A stretch of 42,366 bases of DNA from Deltaproteobacteria bacterium (lineage in GTDB: Bacteria; Desulfobacterota; RBG-13-43-22). How positions within the stretch are numbered: position 1 is the stretch's first letter; every line of letters begins with the position of its first letter. Made by a program: the position numbers and the translations under genes. The stretch covers positions 1 through 42,366 of the forward strand of contig JACRBX010000058.1 in NCBI GenBank assembly GCA_016219225.1, given 5' to 3'. Shown here piece after piece: positions 8,014 through 15,865 of this stretch. The notes beneath the pieces are model-generated. The model worked only from the letters and a program-made list of their open reading frames with translations. It was not told the DNA's origin and made no database searches.

Positions 8014-8060
8014 TTCCTCATTGCTTACTTATTTTAGCCATATTTATTGGCTATTATAAT
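8014..8060 (+). promoter_or_regulatory. Promoter with 11-bp repeats and a palindrome (site C)
   Basis: Units TTCCTCATTGC (8014), TTACTTATTTT (8025) and AGCCATATTTA (8036) continue the 11-bp pattern of sites A and B. They run into a perfect inverted repeat, TAGCCA-N7-TGGCTA (8035-8053). A perfect -10 hexamer TATAAT lies at 8055-8060, but no good -35 is present. That arrangement is typical of activator-dependent promoters. The E. coli BaeR box, as remembered, also contains CCAT and ATTGGC elements like those here. The start of the Spy-like gene is 61 bp downstream. The frame is open from 7866 to the gene start, but that part resembles no protein. Confidence 0.6.
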
Positions 8061-8120
8061 CTGCCACAAGGCAGTCTGCATGGAGACGTCGATCAAAAAA
8101 ACAGAAAATGGAGGAATGAG

Positions 8121-8828
8121 ATGGAAAACAATTGCACGCCGATCCAGGATTCTAAAAATGCAGAGAACGCAACACTGAAAAGACCGTATATCGTAACAGT
8201 TCTTTTTGTCCTGTTCTTAGATCTGGTTTTTCTCTTTATAATGGCCCTCTGGGCCGGAAAGGCTTCAGCCAAAACAGGCGGTCCAATGCCCCCGCCCATG
8301 GGTTTTGGGATGATGGGAGGCGGGAAGCATCCGGAAATGAAGCCCTTTCCGCCCGGTTTGCCGGGCGACGGAATGAGGCTCGAGATGATGATGGATGGCG
8401 GGCACCCGATATGGCGACACATCAGGGATCTCGGGCTTGACGAGAAACAGAAAGGGGAAATACAGGAGTTGAGAAGCAGGGTAATGAAAGAGATGATCAG
8501 GAAAAGGGCCGATGAGCAGATCGCCGGGATGGAGTTAAAAGACCTTCTCGAAAAGGACCCAGTCGATATGAATGCGGTCGAGACGAAGCTTAAACGGATA
8601 GAGATCATAAGAATGGAAATGCACCTTTCCCTCATCAGGGCCGTGGAAGAGGTTAAATCAAAGTTAACACCGAACCAGAGAAAAAAACTCCAGGAGATGC
8701 ATAAAACAAGGCCCGGAATAAGGGAAAGAAGCCGGGAGGAAGAGATGATGGATAATCGTCTGGGCAGGCTTTCGCCTTGGGAGAGGGGAAAGGATGAGGA
8801 TACGGCTCGGGAAATGGGCCACAGGTAA
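8121..8828 (+). CDS. Membrane-anchored Spy/CpxP-like protein with Met/His-rich segment
   Basis: A 235-residue protein. A short cytoplasmic N-terminus precedes a TM or uncleaved signal helix (about 22-43), then a Met/Pro/His-rich segment (about 56-96, with M56, M60, M64, M65, H70, M73, M85, M89-91 and H95). A helical Spy/CpxP-like domain follows, including LGLDEKQ and the LTPNQ motif near residue 180. The C-terminal tail is highly charged. The start at 8121 is chosen because GGAGGA precedes it and the upstream in-frame TTG at 7866 lacks support. The Met/His cluster suggests metal, perhaps Cu(I), binding, as in ZraP/CpxP-type metal-stress proteins; this is inference. Two bases separate it from the outer-membrane channel gene, so it heads the exporter operon. 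Confidence 0.75.
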   Translation: MENNCTPIQDSKNAENATLKRPYIVTVLFVLFLDLVFLFIMALWAGKASAKTGGPMPPPMGFGMMGGGKHPEMKPFPPGLPGDGMRLEMMMDGGHPIWRHIRDLGLDEKQKGEIQELRSRVMKEMIRKRADEQIAGMELKDLLEKDPVDMNAVETKLKRIEIIRMEMHLSLIRAVEEVKSKLTPNQRKKLQEMHKTRPGIRERSREEEMMDNRLGRLSPWERGKDEDTAREMGHR

Positions 8829-8830
8829 AC

Positions 8831-10279
8831 ATGGATTTGGCAATCAAGAGGTCAAGGCCCTGGCTTTCCCTATGGCTCACCATCCTTATCCTCAGCGGAT
8901 GCGCAACCGTAGGACCCGATTATATACCTCCCGCCACGGAGCTGTCGGCCACCTGGCACACCGGGCTCAAAGGGGGTTTGACCGACGATCAGCAGGCCTC
9001 CCGGGACCTGGAAGCCTGGTGGACCCTGCTCAATGATCCGGAACTTTCCAGCCTGGTTCATCGCGCCGTAGCCGGCAATCTCGATCTGAAGAAAGCCCGG
9101 GCCCGGGTGCGGGAGGCACGCGCCCGAAGAGGCCAGGCCAGGGCCGATCACTTCCCCACTCTCGACTTCCAGGCCACGGGCAGCCGGAGCCGCAGCAGCG
9201 AAGCGACGGGAGCCGTTATGACCAGTGATCTTTATGCCATGGGCTTTGATGCCGGCTGGGAACTGGATATCTTCGGCGGTGTCCGCCGCTCCGTTGAAGC
9301 TGCAGAGGCAACTTTCCAGGCCAGTCAGGAAGACTGGCGTGATGTGCTCGTCTCGCTGCTGGCCGAGGTGGCCCTGAACTATGTGGATGTCCGTATCTAT
9401 CAAGCCCGAATGGCCGTGGCCGAAGCAAACCTGGCGTCCCAGGACGAGACTTGCCGGTTGACCTCATGGCGGTATCAGGCGGGTTTGAGCGATGAGATGG
9501 CAGTACAACAGTCCCGCTACAACCTCGAAAACACCCGCTCACAGATACCGTCCCTGCGCACCGGGCTGGAAGAGGCCCTGAACCGCATTGCCGTGCTTCT
9601 GGGAGAACAGCCGGGCAAGATCCATGAGAAATTAAAGAAAAAAGCGCCCCTGCCGGTCACGCCTCTGAGGATCGCCGTCGGTGTGCCGGCCGATGCCCTT
9701 CGTCGCCGACCCGATGTGCGCCGGGCCGAACGGGAACTGGCGGCCCAGACCGCCAGGATTGGTGTGGCCACGGCGGATCTCTATCCCAAATTCAAATTAA
9801 CCGGGTCCATCGGTCTGGAAGCCCTCGCACTCAATAACCTGCTTTCTGCCGGCAGCCAAACCTATAGCTTCGGTCCCGGTATCACCTGGCCGCTTTTCGC
9901 CGGGGGAGCTATCCGCCAAAACATAGAGGTCCAGTCCGTCCTGCAGGAACAGTCATTGATCGCCTATGAAGCCGCCGTGCTCAATGCCCTGGAAGAAGTT
10001 GAAAATGCCCTTGCAGCCTATGCCGAGGAGCAATTCCGCAGGGATGCGTTAAGAGATGCGACTGAAGCAGCGAAACAGGCGGCTGAGCTTGCTCAAAAAA
10101 AGTACCAGGGAGGCCTTACGGATTTCAGTAATGTACTGGAGGCCCAGCGTTCACTCCTGTCATTTCAGGATCAGTTGACCCAGAGCGCCGGGAAAGTGAC
10201 CTCCAACCTGATTCGTTTGTACAAGACCTTGGGGGGAGGATGGACCTCTCTGTCCACCGGCGATGGAAAAAATGATTAA
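8831..10279 (+). CDS. TolC/OprM-like outer-membrane efflux lipoprotein
   Basis: A 482-residue outer-membrane channel protein of the NodT/OprM subgroup. The signal peptide ends in lipobox LSGC with lipidated C24, followed by ATVGPDYIPP, typical of RND-type outer-membrane factors. Two outer-membrane-efflux-protein repeats (about 60-260 and 270-470) are rich in Ala/Glu coiled coil, with the usual RRPDVRRAE motif starting the second repeat. It forms the outer part of a tripartite pump with the membrane-fusion and MacB-type proteins encoded next. It begins two bases after the Spy-like gene, so translation is probably coupled. Confidence 0.93.
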   Translation: MDLAIKRSRPWLSLWLTILILSGCATVGPDYIPPATELSATWHTGLKGGLTDDQQASRDLEAWWTLLNDPELSSLVHRAVAGNLDLKKARARVREARARRGQARADHFPTLDFQATGSRSRSSEATGAVMTSDLYAMGFDAGWELDIFGGVRRSVEAAEATFQASQEDWRDVLVSLLAEVALNYVDVRIYQARMAVAEANLASQDETCRLTSWRYQAGLSDEMAVQQSRYNLENTRSQIPSLRTGLEEALNRIAVLLGEQPGKIHEKLKKKAPLPVTPLRIAVGVPADALRRRPDVRRAERELAAQTARIGVATADLYPKFKLTGSIGLEALALNNLLSAGSQTYSFGPGITWPLFAGGAIRQNIEVQSVLQEQSLIAYEAAVLNALEEVENALAAYAEEQFRRDALRDATEAAKQAAELAQKKYQGGLTDFSNVLEAQRSLLSFQDQLTQSAGKVTSNLIRLYKTLGGGWTSLSTGDGKND

Positions 10280-10296
10280 TTAATAGTGAGGAAAAA

Positions 10297-11589
10297 ATGA
10301 AATCAGAATCCCATAGTGAATCGGAGGTTGCCCAGATCCTGGAGATTGATCAATCACCGGCACACCGTAACCGGTTGAAACTATCGTTGATTTTAATTGT
10401 TCTGGTAATCGTTGCCCTGACCGCTGCGGTGATTATCTGGAAAACGGCAGATAAAAACGATAGGGTTCAATATAAGAACCAGGAAGTGAAGCGAGGAAGT
10501 CTGATCGTCATCGTCACGGCCACAGGCACCCTGCAACCGACCAACAAGGTCGAAGTGGGCAGCGAATTATCCGGCATCATCAAAAGTGTTGAAGCAGAAT
10601 ACAACAGCCGGGTAAAGGTCGGCCAGATCCTGGCAAAATTAGACCCATCGAAACTTGAAGCGCAGGTCAAGCAATCCAGGGCCGCCCTGGAATCCGCCAA
10701 GGGAAAGGTCTTGCAGACCCAGGCGACCGTTAAGGAAACCCGCACCAAACTGGAACAGCTTCAAAAAGTCAGAGAGTTGAGCGGCAGGAAGATCCCCTCA
10801 CAATCCGAAATCGATGCGGCTGAAGCGGCCCTTGAACGGGCAACGGCCGATTACGCCAGCGCCAATGCGGCGGTTTTCCAGGCTCAAGCCGCCCTCGACG
10901 CCAATGAGACGGACCTGTCCAAAGCGGTCATCCGCTCGCCCATTAACGGCATCGTACTAACCCGCAGCGTGGAACCGGGCCAAACTGTGGCCGCCTCCCT
11001 TCAAGCCCCGGTGCTGTTTACTCTGGCCGAAGATTTAACCCAAATGGAACTCCACGTGAATGTAGACGAGGCCGATATAGGTAAAGTACAGAAAGGCCAA
11101 AAGGCCACCTTCACCGTTGCCGCTTACCCGAACCGGATTTTTGAGGCACGGATCACCCAGACCCGATATGATGCGTCAACAACGTCGGGGGTCGTGACCT
11201 ATGAAACCGTTTTAAAAGTCGATAACTCGGATTTGTCCCTCCGGCCGGGCATGACGGCTACTGCGGACATCACGGTCAAGAAAGTGGAAAACGCAGTCCT
11301 GGTACCCAGTACTGCCCTGCGCTTTACTCCGCCGGTCCAGGAGGAAAAGAAGCCTTCCACCGGCCTGGTTGGCGCACTGCTTCCGCGGCCCCCCGGTTCC
11401 CCGGCCAAACCGACCGAAAACATTGCCGGCAACAGAAAACAACAGGTGGTCTGGATATTAAAGGACAAAAAACTCTCAGCCGTCCCGGTTACGATCGGGT
11501 CGACAGATGGCAATATGACTGAAGTTATGATGGGCGACCTCAAGCCGGGGATGACGGTCGTGGTCGACACCCTCAGTACGGGGAAATGA
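10297..11589 (+). CDS. macA: MacA-like periplasmic adaptor (HlyD family)
   Basis: A 430-residue membrane-fusion protein. A cytoplasmic N-terminus and one TM anchor (about 27-48) come first. The first half-lipoyl motif (GTLQPTNKVEVGSELSGII) is followed by a long alpha-helical hairpin (about 115-205). The second lipoyl half (IRSPINGIVLTRSVEPGQTV), a beta-barrel domain and a membrane-proximal domain with VPSTALRF complete it. Domain order and the GSELSG motif match MacA. A Pro-rich insertion (about 348-375) splits the last domain. It links the outer-membrane channel to the MacB-type transporter. An AGGA sequence precedes the ATG. The stop overlaps the start of the ATPase gene by four bases. Confidence 0.92.
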   Translation: MKSESHSESEVAQILEIDQSPAHRNRLKLSLILIVLVIVALTAAVIIWKTADKNDRVQYKNQEVKRGSLIVIVTATGTLQPTNKVEVGSELSGIIKSVEAEYNSRVKVGQILAKLDPSKLEAQVKQSRAALESAKGKVLQTQATVKETRTKLEQLQKVRELSGRKIPSQSEIDAAEAALERATADYASANAAVFQAQAALDANETDLSKAVIRSPINGIVLTRSVEPGQTVAASLQAPVLFTLAEDLTQMELHVNVDEADIGKVQKGQKATFTVAAYPNRIFEARITQTRYDASTTSGVVTYETVLKVDNSDLSLRPGMTATADITVKKVENAVLVPSTALRFTPPVQEEKKPSTGLVGALLPRPPGSPAKPTENIAGNRKQQVVWILKDKKLSAVPVTIGSTDGNMTEVMMGDLKPGMTVVVDTLSTGK

Positions 11590-12314
11590 ACATGAAGGCC
11601 TTCAGCCAAAAGGACCATCACACCCTTATTGAGCTTAAGGGCGTGACCAAAATATACGGCACCGGCCAGGCGACCATGCAGGCACTACGCGGCATCGACC
11701 TCCGCATTAAGGAAGGTGATTTCCTGGCAGTGATGGGACCAAGCGGTTCGGGCAAGTCCACTTGCATGAATATCCTTGGCTGCTTAGATACGCCAACTGC
11801 CGGGGTTTATAAATTTAAAGGCCTCGAGGTAGGCAAACTGACCCGCAATCAGCGTACGCGGTTACGCCGGTTTTACCTTGGTTTTATCTTTCAGGGGTTT
11901 AATTTGTTAAACCGCACCTCGGTGCTGGAGAACGTGGAACTGCCCTTGATTTATCGAGGTGTCCCCGCCGGGGTCCGGCGAGCCCGCGCCCTTCAGGCCG
12001 TGGGTATGGTCGGTCTCAAGGGATGGGAAGCCCATACACCGGGCGAACTCTCCGGTGGTCAGCAGCAGCGGGTAGCCATTGCCCGGGCCATCGTCAACGA
12101 GCCTGCCGTGCTGTTTGCCGACGAACCCACGGGTAACCTGGATACAGCCCGAAGCCGTGAAATCATGGATTTGCTCACCGGGCTGAACCGCGACCGGGGA
12201 ATCACCATCGTTATGGTCACTCACGAACCGGATATGGCCGCCTATGCCGGGCGCATGGTCCGTTTTTTAGATGGCCTGGTTGCGTCAGACGAGCAAAATG
12301 GGAGGGAAGCCTGA
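11586..12314 (+). CDS. macB: MacB-like ABC exporter, ATPase subunit
   Basis: A 242-residue cytoplasmic nucleotide-binding protein of the MacB/LolD group. Walker A is GPSGSGKST, the signature is LSGGQQQRVAIARA, Walker B and catalytic Glu are VLFADEPTGNLD, and the switch His is in VTHEPD. The family hallmark LNRTSVLENVELPLIYRGV is present. In E. coli MacB the ATPase and permease are one polypeptide; here they are separate genes sharing one base (12314). It is part of the exporter operon and hydrolyses ATP to drive the mechanotransmission pump. Substrates of the family include macrolides, peptides and lipids; the one here is unknown. Confidence 0.93.
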   Translation: MNMKAFSQKDHHTLIELKGVTKIYGTGQATMQALRGIDLRIKEGDFLAVMGPSGSGKSTCMNILGCLDTPTAGVYKFKGLEVGKLTRNQRTRLRRFYLGFIFQGFNLLNRTSVLENVELPLIYRGVPAGVRRARALQAVGMVGLKGWEAHTPGELSGGQQQRVAIARAIVNEPAVLFADEPTGNLDTARSREIMDLLTGLNRDRGITIVMVTHEPDMAAYAGRMVRFLDGLVASDEQNGREA

Positions 12315-13519
12315 TGCTATGGAACACGATTCAACTGGCCTTGCGCGAAATTAAACGAAACGTCATGCGCTCCGTCCTGACCATCCTGGGCATCGTCATC
12401 GGAGTAGGAGCGGTTATCACCATGGTGACTATCGGAGGAGGCGCCACGGCTCAAGTCAAAGAGCAGATTGCCAGCATGGGCAGTAACATGCTCATGGTTA
12501 CTCCTGGGAAAAGACTCGGACCCGGCCAGTCTTCCAGCGTACCCCTGTTCAAACTGAATGACGCCGAAGCCATCACCAGGGACGTCGGCTCGGTGGCTGC
12601 CGTGGCCCCGGTCTCTTCCCAAAGCCTCCAAGCCGTAAACGGTAATCAAAACTGGTCGACTCAGGTAACCGGAAGCGACAATCAATACTTCAGAGTCACC
12701 AATAGATCCATCCGGTCGGGCCGACCATTTAGTGACGGGGAGTTGCGCAGCGGTGCAGCGGTCTGTATTGTTGGTGAAACGGTGCAGAAAAAACTGTTCG
12801 GCGGACAGGACCCTTTGGGCGGGAATATCCGTCTTGAAAAACTTTCCTGTCAGGTGATCGGGATCCTGGCCGCCAAGGGACAGAACACCATGGGTATGGA
12901 CCAGGACGATGTCGTGGTCATCCCGTTACGGACCTATCAGCGGCGCATTTCCGGTAATCAGGATGTCGCCCTTCTTCAGGTCTCGGTCCGGCAGGGCGCC
13001 TCGACCGATAAGGCGCAGCAGGATATTTGGTCGTTGATGCGGGAGAGGCGCCATCTGTCACCCAGCGATGATGACAACTTCAATGTGATGGATATGAAGG
13101 AAATCGCCAACATGCTTACGGGGACCACCCAACTGCTTACGGCTTTGCTGAGCGCCGTAGCGGCCGTTAGTCTTCTGGTAGGCGGGATTGGTATCATGAA
13201 TATTATGCTGGTATCCGTTACGGAGCGGACCCGTGAGATTGGTATCCGGCTGGCTATCGGCGCTTACGAGCGCGAGGTGCTCATGCAGTTTCTGGTGGAG
13301 GCGGTGGTGCTGTCTTCCTTCGGCGGCTTAATCGGCATCGTGCTGTCGCTTTCCGCCTCGGTCTGGCTGACCGGCATCTTAGGCGTTCCCTTTGTCTTCA
13401 ACACCGGCATCGTCGTTATCGCCTTCCTGTTCTCGGCGGCGGTTGGCGTGATTTTCGGCTATTTCCCGGCACTCAAGGCCGCCCGGCTGGACCCGATCGA
13501 AGCACTTCGCCATGAATGA
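12314..13519 (+). CDS. MacB-like ABC exporter, permease subunit
   Basis: A 401-residue inner-membrane protein of the MacB/FtsX type. One N-terminal TM (about 20-43) precedes a large periplasmic MacB_PCD domain (about 45-240). Three C-terminal TMs (about 270-300, 325-355, 360-390) follow and contain the FtsX-family run GGIGIMNIMLVSVTERTREIGIRLAIGA. The protein ends with the typical LKAARLDPIEALRHE. It pairs with the ATPase in the preceding gene and with the MacA-like adaptor. The operon ends here. No clear rho-independent terminator was seen after the stop; decayed DNA follows. Confidence 0.93.
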   Translation: MLWNTIQLALREIKRNVMRSVLTILGIVIGVGAVITMVTIGGGATAQVKEQIASMGSNMLMVTPGKRLGPGQSSSVPLFKLNDAEAITRDVGSVAAVAPVSSQSLQAVNGNQNWSTQVTGSDNQYFRVTNRSIRSGRPFSDGELRSGAAVCIVGETVQKKLFGGQDPLGGNIRLEKLSCQVIGILAAKGQNTMGMDQDDVVVIPLRTYQRRISGNQDVALLQVSVRQGASTDKAQQDIWSLMRERRHLSPSDDDNFNVMDMKEIANMLTGTTQLLTALLSAVAAVSLLVGGIGIMNIMLVSVTERTREIGIRLAIGAYEREVLMQFLVEAVVLSSFGGLIGIVLSLSASVWLTGILGVPFVFNTGIVVIAFLFSAAVGVIFGYFPALKAARLDPIEALRHE

Positions 13520-13541
13520 TTTTTATTGCATTGACCGTTCC

Positions 13542-13867
13542 TCAAATCCTTCTGGATAAGAGGGCCGGTCTTTTCTTCCGGTTATACAGGGCGAACTTGA
13601 TCTCAGCGGCGAAAATCCGATCGACCAGTTCCTGATCGAGGATCTCCACGATGTCCATCGTATAGGAGAGAGAAAAACCTCCAACATAATCATGCAAGGC
13701 AAAGAGACCCTTTCAGCTACTTTGTAGGCCTGGACAATGGTATCCATAACCTCCTGGTTGTCTTCACAATAGAGCTGGACTCAGCCCGTATCCCGCTGCG
13801 AGAGGCTGGAAGGGTTCCCGCAGAGGCCGATGAGGGTGAGATGGAATTCCTGGTCTTTGGCGATCAT
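13542..13867 (-). pseudogene. Broken fragment of a PorA/VorB-type 2-oxoacid:ferredoxin oxidoreductase subunit
   Basis: From an ATG at 13867 the frame reads through LSQRDTG, then an in-frame TGA where the family has Trp (RDTGW), then VQLYCEDNQEVMDTIVQAYKVAE and SLPCMIMLE. A +1 shift near 13685 restores similarity: SLSYTMDIVEILDQELVDR. This order matches the alpha subunit of pyruvate/2-ketoisovalerate ferredoxin oxidoreductases, where RDTGWIQ...EDNQEAHDTIIQAFKIAE precedes a VSHT...PDQELVD segment. At least one nonsense change and one frameshift are present, and the N- and C-terminal parts are missing, so it is not functional. It marks a decayed metabolic region next to the efflux operon. Confidence 0.7.
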
Positions 13868-13902
13868 GGAAAGAAAAAAAATACTCACAGAATTCCCCCC
13901 TG

Positions 13903-14001
13903 ATGCACAAAAAAATCCTAAAAGCCCTTCGAGACCATAATGTTCAGCAAATAGAAACGCTGATTGAGTCGCATTTGACCCGTACTGGCGTTATCGATGG
14001 G
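13903..14001 (+). pseudogene. Possible C-terminal remnant of a GntR/FadR-type regulator
   Basis: The stretch HKKILKALRDHNVQQIETLI followed by ESHLTRTG resembles the last helices of an FCD ligand-binding domain (usual form EHRAILEALRARD...HL). The frame stays open to 14220, but the sequence after about residue 33 looks random. No helix-turn-helix part is present upstream. The similarity is short and may be chance. In the remainder, 14002-14236, I see nothing recognisable. Confidence 0.25.
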
Positions 14002-14236
14002 CACGGCTGCACCATTTTTAAGGATGATTCGTCGCTGGCTAAAAATAGAGCAAGATTGGCAACCCATCACTGTGAATTGATAAGTGGGGATTTTTCATTA
14101 AGATGGCTGTGCATATCGATCTTTTTGAAAATTTTTCTTCCCATCGGGATCTCCATCGATCTCTCGCTTTTTGTCCTTCGTCCTGATTTTAGGTCGAAAA
14201 TAGATTTTTACCACCCTTGACCTCTGTTGGGGCGCT

Positions 14237-14265
14237 GTAGGGACGGGTTTAAAACCCGCCCCTGC
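14237..14265. repeat. Palindromic intergenic repeat (GGGTTT-A-AAACCC core)
   Basis: A 29-bp inverted repeat with arms of about 14 bp and one mismatch, centred on 14251. The sequence GACGGGTTTAAAACCCGCC is of the sort found many times in intergenic DNA of diverse bacteria. It lies 58 bp beyond the aldehyde dehydrogenase stop and could end that transcript, but no U-tract follows on the minus strand. Confidence 0.6.
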
Positions 14266-14323
14266 GACGGCGGTATTTTCATGCTTTTTGATGCCATCCC
14301 GGGGTATGAGGGTTTAGCGCTTA

Positions 14324-15826
14324 TTAATAATTCTCCGGCCCAAGGACATCCGATAGCGCCGACCACTGCTGAATTTTTCCCAGACCAGTCGGAACCCGAA
14401 CGGTCTTGGTGTGTCCATAGGCCCGTAAAGTCTCCAGGGCATGTTCGCGGCCATAACCGCTGTGTTTGCCTCCGCCAAAAGGGGTCCCATAAAAATTACG
14501 ATTATAATTGTTCACTAAAACCACCCCCACGTCAAGCTCCCGGCTGGCCCTCCAGGCCTTGGTAAAATCGTTGGTGTAAAGGCCTGCCATCAGACCAAAG
14601 TCGGTGCCGTTGGCGATACCGATGGCGTCTTCATAACTCTCAAAACGGATAACCGCTGTAACGGGCCCGAATATTTCTTCCCGGGCGATCCTCATGTCCG
14701 GACGCACATCGATAAATAGGGTGGGGGCCACCCAAAAACCTCCGGCCAGCCTGGGATCGGTCGGCAGCGAGGCTTGAACGGCCAGGGTTGCACCTTCGCC
14801 CATACCGATCTCGATATAGTCCAAAACTCGTTTGCGTTGCCGCTCGGTCACCAGAGGTCCTACATGGGTTGCCGGGTCGGCCGGGTCCCCGACACGAAGC
14901 CGGAAAACGGCTTTCGTCAGTCTGGCCACTACTTCGTCGTAAAGCGAGGCATGAACGAGTATGCGCGAGGCGGCAGTACAGGCCTCGCCCTGGTTAAAGA
15001 AGGCCCCTTCGATCGCCCCCCGGACGGCCTGATCGACATCAGCATCCTCAAAAATGATCAAAGCGTTCTTGCCGCCCAGTTCCATGACGGTGGGGGTAAG
15101 ATTCCGGGCTACTGTCCGTATGACCGCCATGCCTGTGGCCGGGGCTCCGGTGAAGGAGACCACGCGTACCAGGGGATGGCCGGCCAGTGCCTCTCCACAA
15201 CTGCCGAGACCGGGTACGACCGTCAACACTCCCGATGGTAACACCGTATTTAACAATTCGACGATCCGCATGACTGTAAAGGGTCCCTGCTCCGGAGGCT
15301 TTAATACCACCGTATTCCCCACGGCCAGGGCCGGGGCCGATTTCCCGGCCGTGTGGATAGGCGGCCAGTTGAAGGGGATAATACCGCCCACAACACCAAA
15401 AGGCTCCAGGGTGCTTAGGCTAAGAAGGGGACCCTGTTCCTGTATCTGGCTGGGGAGGGCCCCTGCCAATCCGCCGAACATTTCAAAGGAGCCGATACAG
15501 GCTTCCATGTCGGCCAGACGGGCCTGGGTAATCGGCTTGCCGATCTCCTCCGACTCGATCCGGGCCAACTCGTCAGCGTGTTCGCGCAGCAGGCGGGCGC
15601 AATTCAAAAGCAGGCGGCCCCGTTCCCGGGGACTGATCCAGCGCCAGGAAGTACGCCACACCGTTTCCGCGGCGGCCACGGCGGCATTCACGCCTTCCGA
15701 AGAAGCCCCCTGGACGGTTGCGATCAAACCCCCGGTGGCGGGATTTTCAACGGCGAAGAGGTCTTCCGGCCTTTGAGACGACCATGGGGTCGTAATTATT
15801 TTGACATCGTTAATTGGACCTGTCAT
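14324..15826 (-). CDS. NAD(P)-dependent aldehyde dehydrogenase
   Basis: A 500-residue ALDH superfamily enzyme that should oxidise an aldehyde to a carboxylic acid with NAD(P)+. Catalytic residues are visible: N153 in PFNWP, K176 in VVLKPPEQ, general base E249 in MELGGKN and nucleophile C283 in NQGEACTAASR. The cofactor-binding SFTGAPATG and C-terminal PFGGGKHSGYGREHA are intact. The length is normal for the family. AAAGGGGAAT precedes the ATG. It is the last gene of module A, 39 bp after the ferredoxin subunit. It could process an aldehyde released by the DRE-TIM lyase of the same operon; the substrate itself is not predictable. Confidence 0.93.
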   Translation of the reverse strand: MTGPINDVKIITTPWSSQRPEDLFAVENPATGGLIATVQGASSEGVNAAVAAAETVWRTSWRWISPRERGRLLLNCARLLREHADELARIESEEIGKPITQARLADMEACIGSFEMFGGLAGALPSQIQEQGPLLSLSTLEPFGVVGGIIPFNWPPIHTAGKSAPALAVGNTVVLKPPEQGPFTVMRIVELLNTVLPSGVLTVVPGLGSCGEALAGHPLVRVVSFTGAPATGMAVIRTVARNLTPTVMELGGKNALIIFEDADVDQAVRGAIEGAFFNQGEACTAASRILVHASLYDEVVARLTKAVFRLRVGDPADPATHVGPLVTERQRKRVLDYIEIGMGEGATLAVQASLPTDPRLAGGFWVAPTLFIDVRPDMRIAREEIFGPVTAVIRFESYEDAIGIANGTDFGLMAGLYTNDFTKAWRASRELDVGVVLVNNYNRNFYGTPFGGGKHSGYGREHALETLRAYGHTKTVRVPTGLGKIQQWSALSDVLGPENY

Positions 15827-15865
15827 AGGGATTCCCCTTTATGGCTTTGAAAAAGGCCGCATGGA

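Noticed and set aside
7866-8120. N-terminal extension of the second Spy-like protein from a TTG
   Set aside because: The stretch contains a promoter-like region (TATAAT, palindrome, 11-bp repeats) and reads as non-protein sequence. A good ribosome binding site precedes the ATG at 8121.
14324-15826. Acylating (CoA-dependent) aldehyde dehydrogenase
   Set aside because: The catalytic set N153, E249 and C283 with MELGGKN fits ordinary non-acylating ALDH; acylating forms usually lack the general-base Glu.
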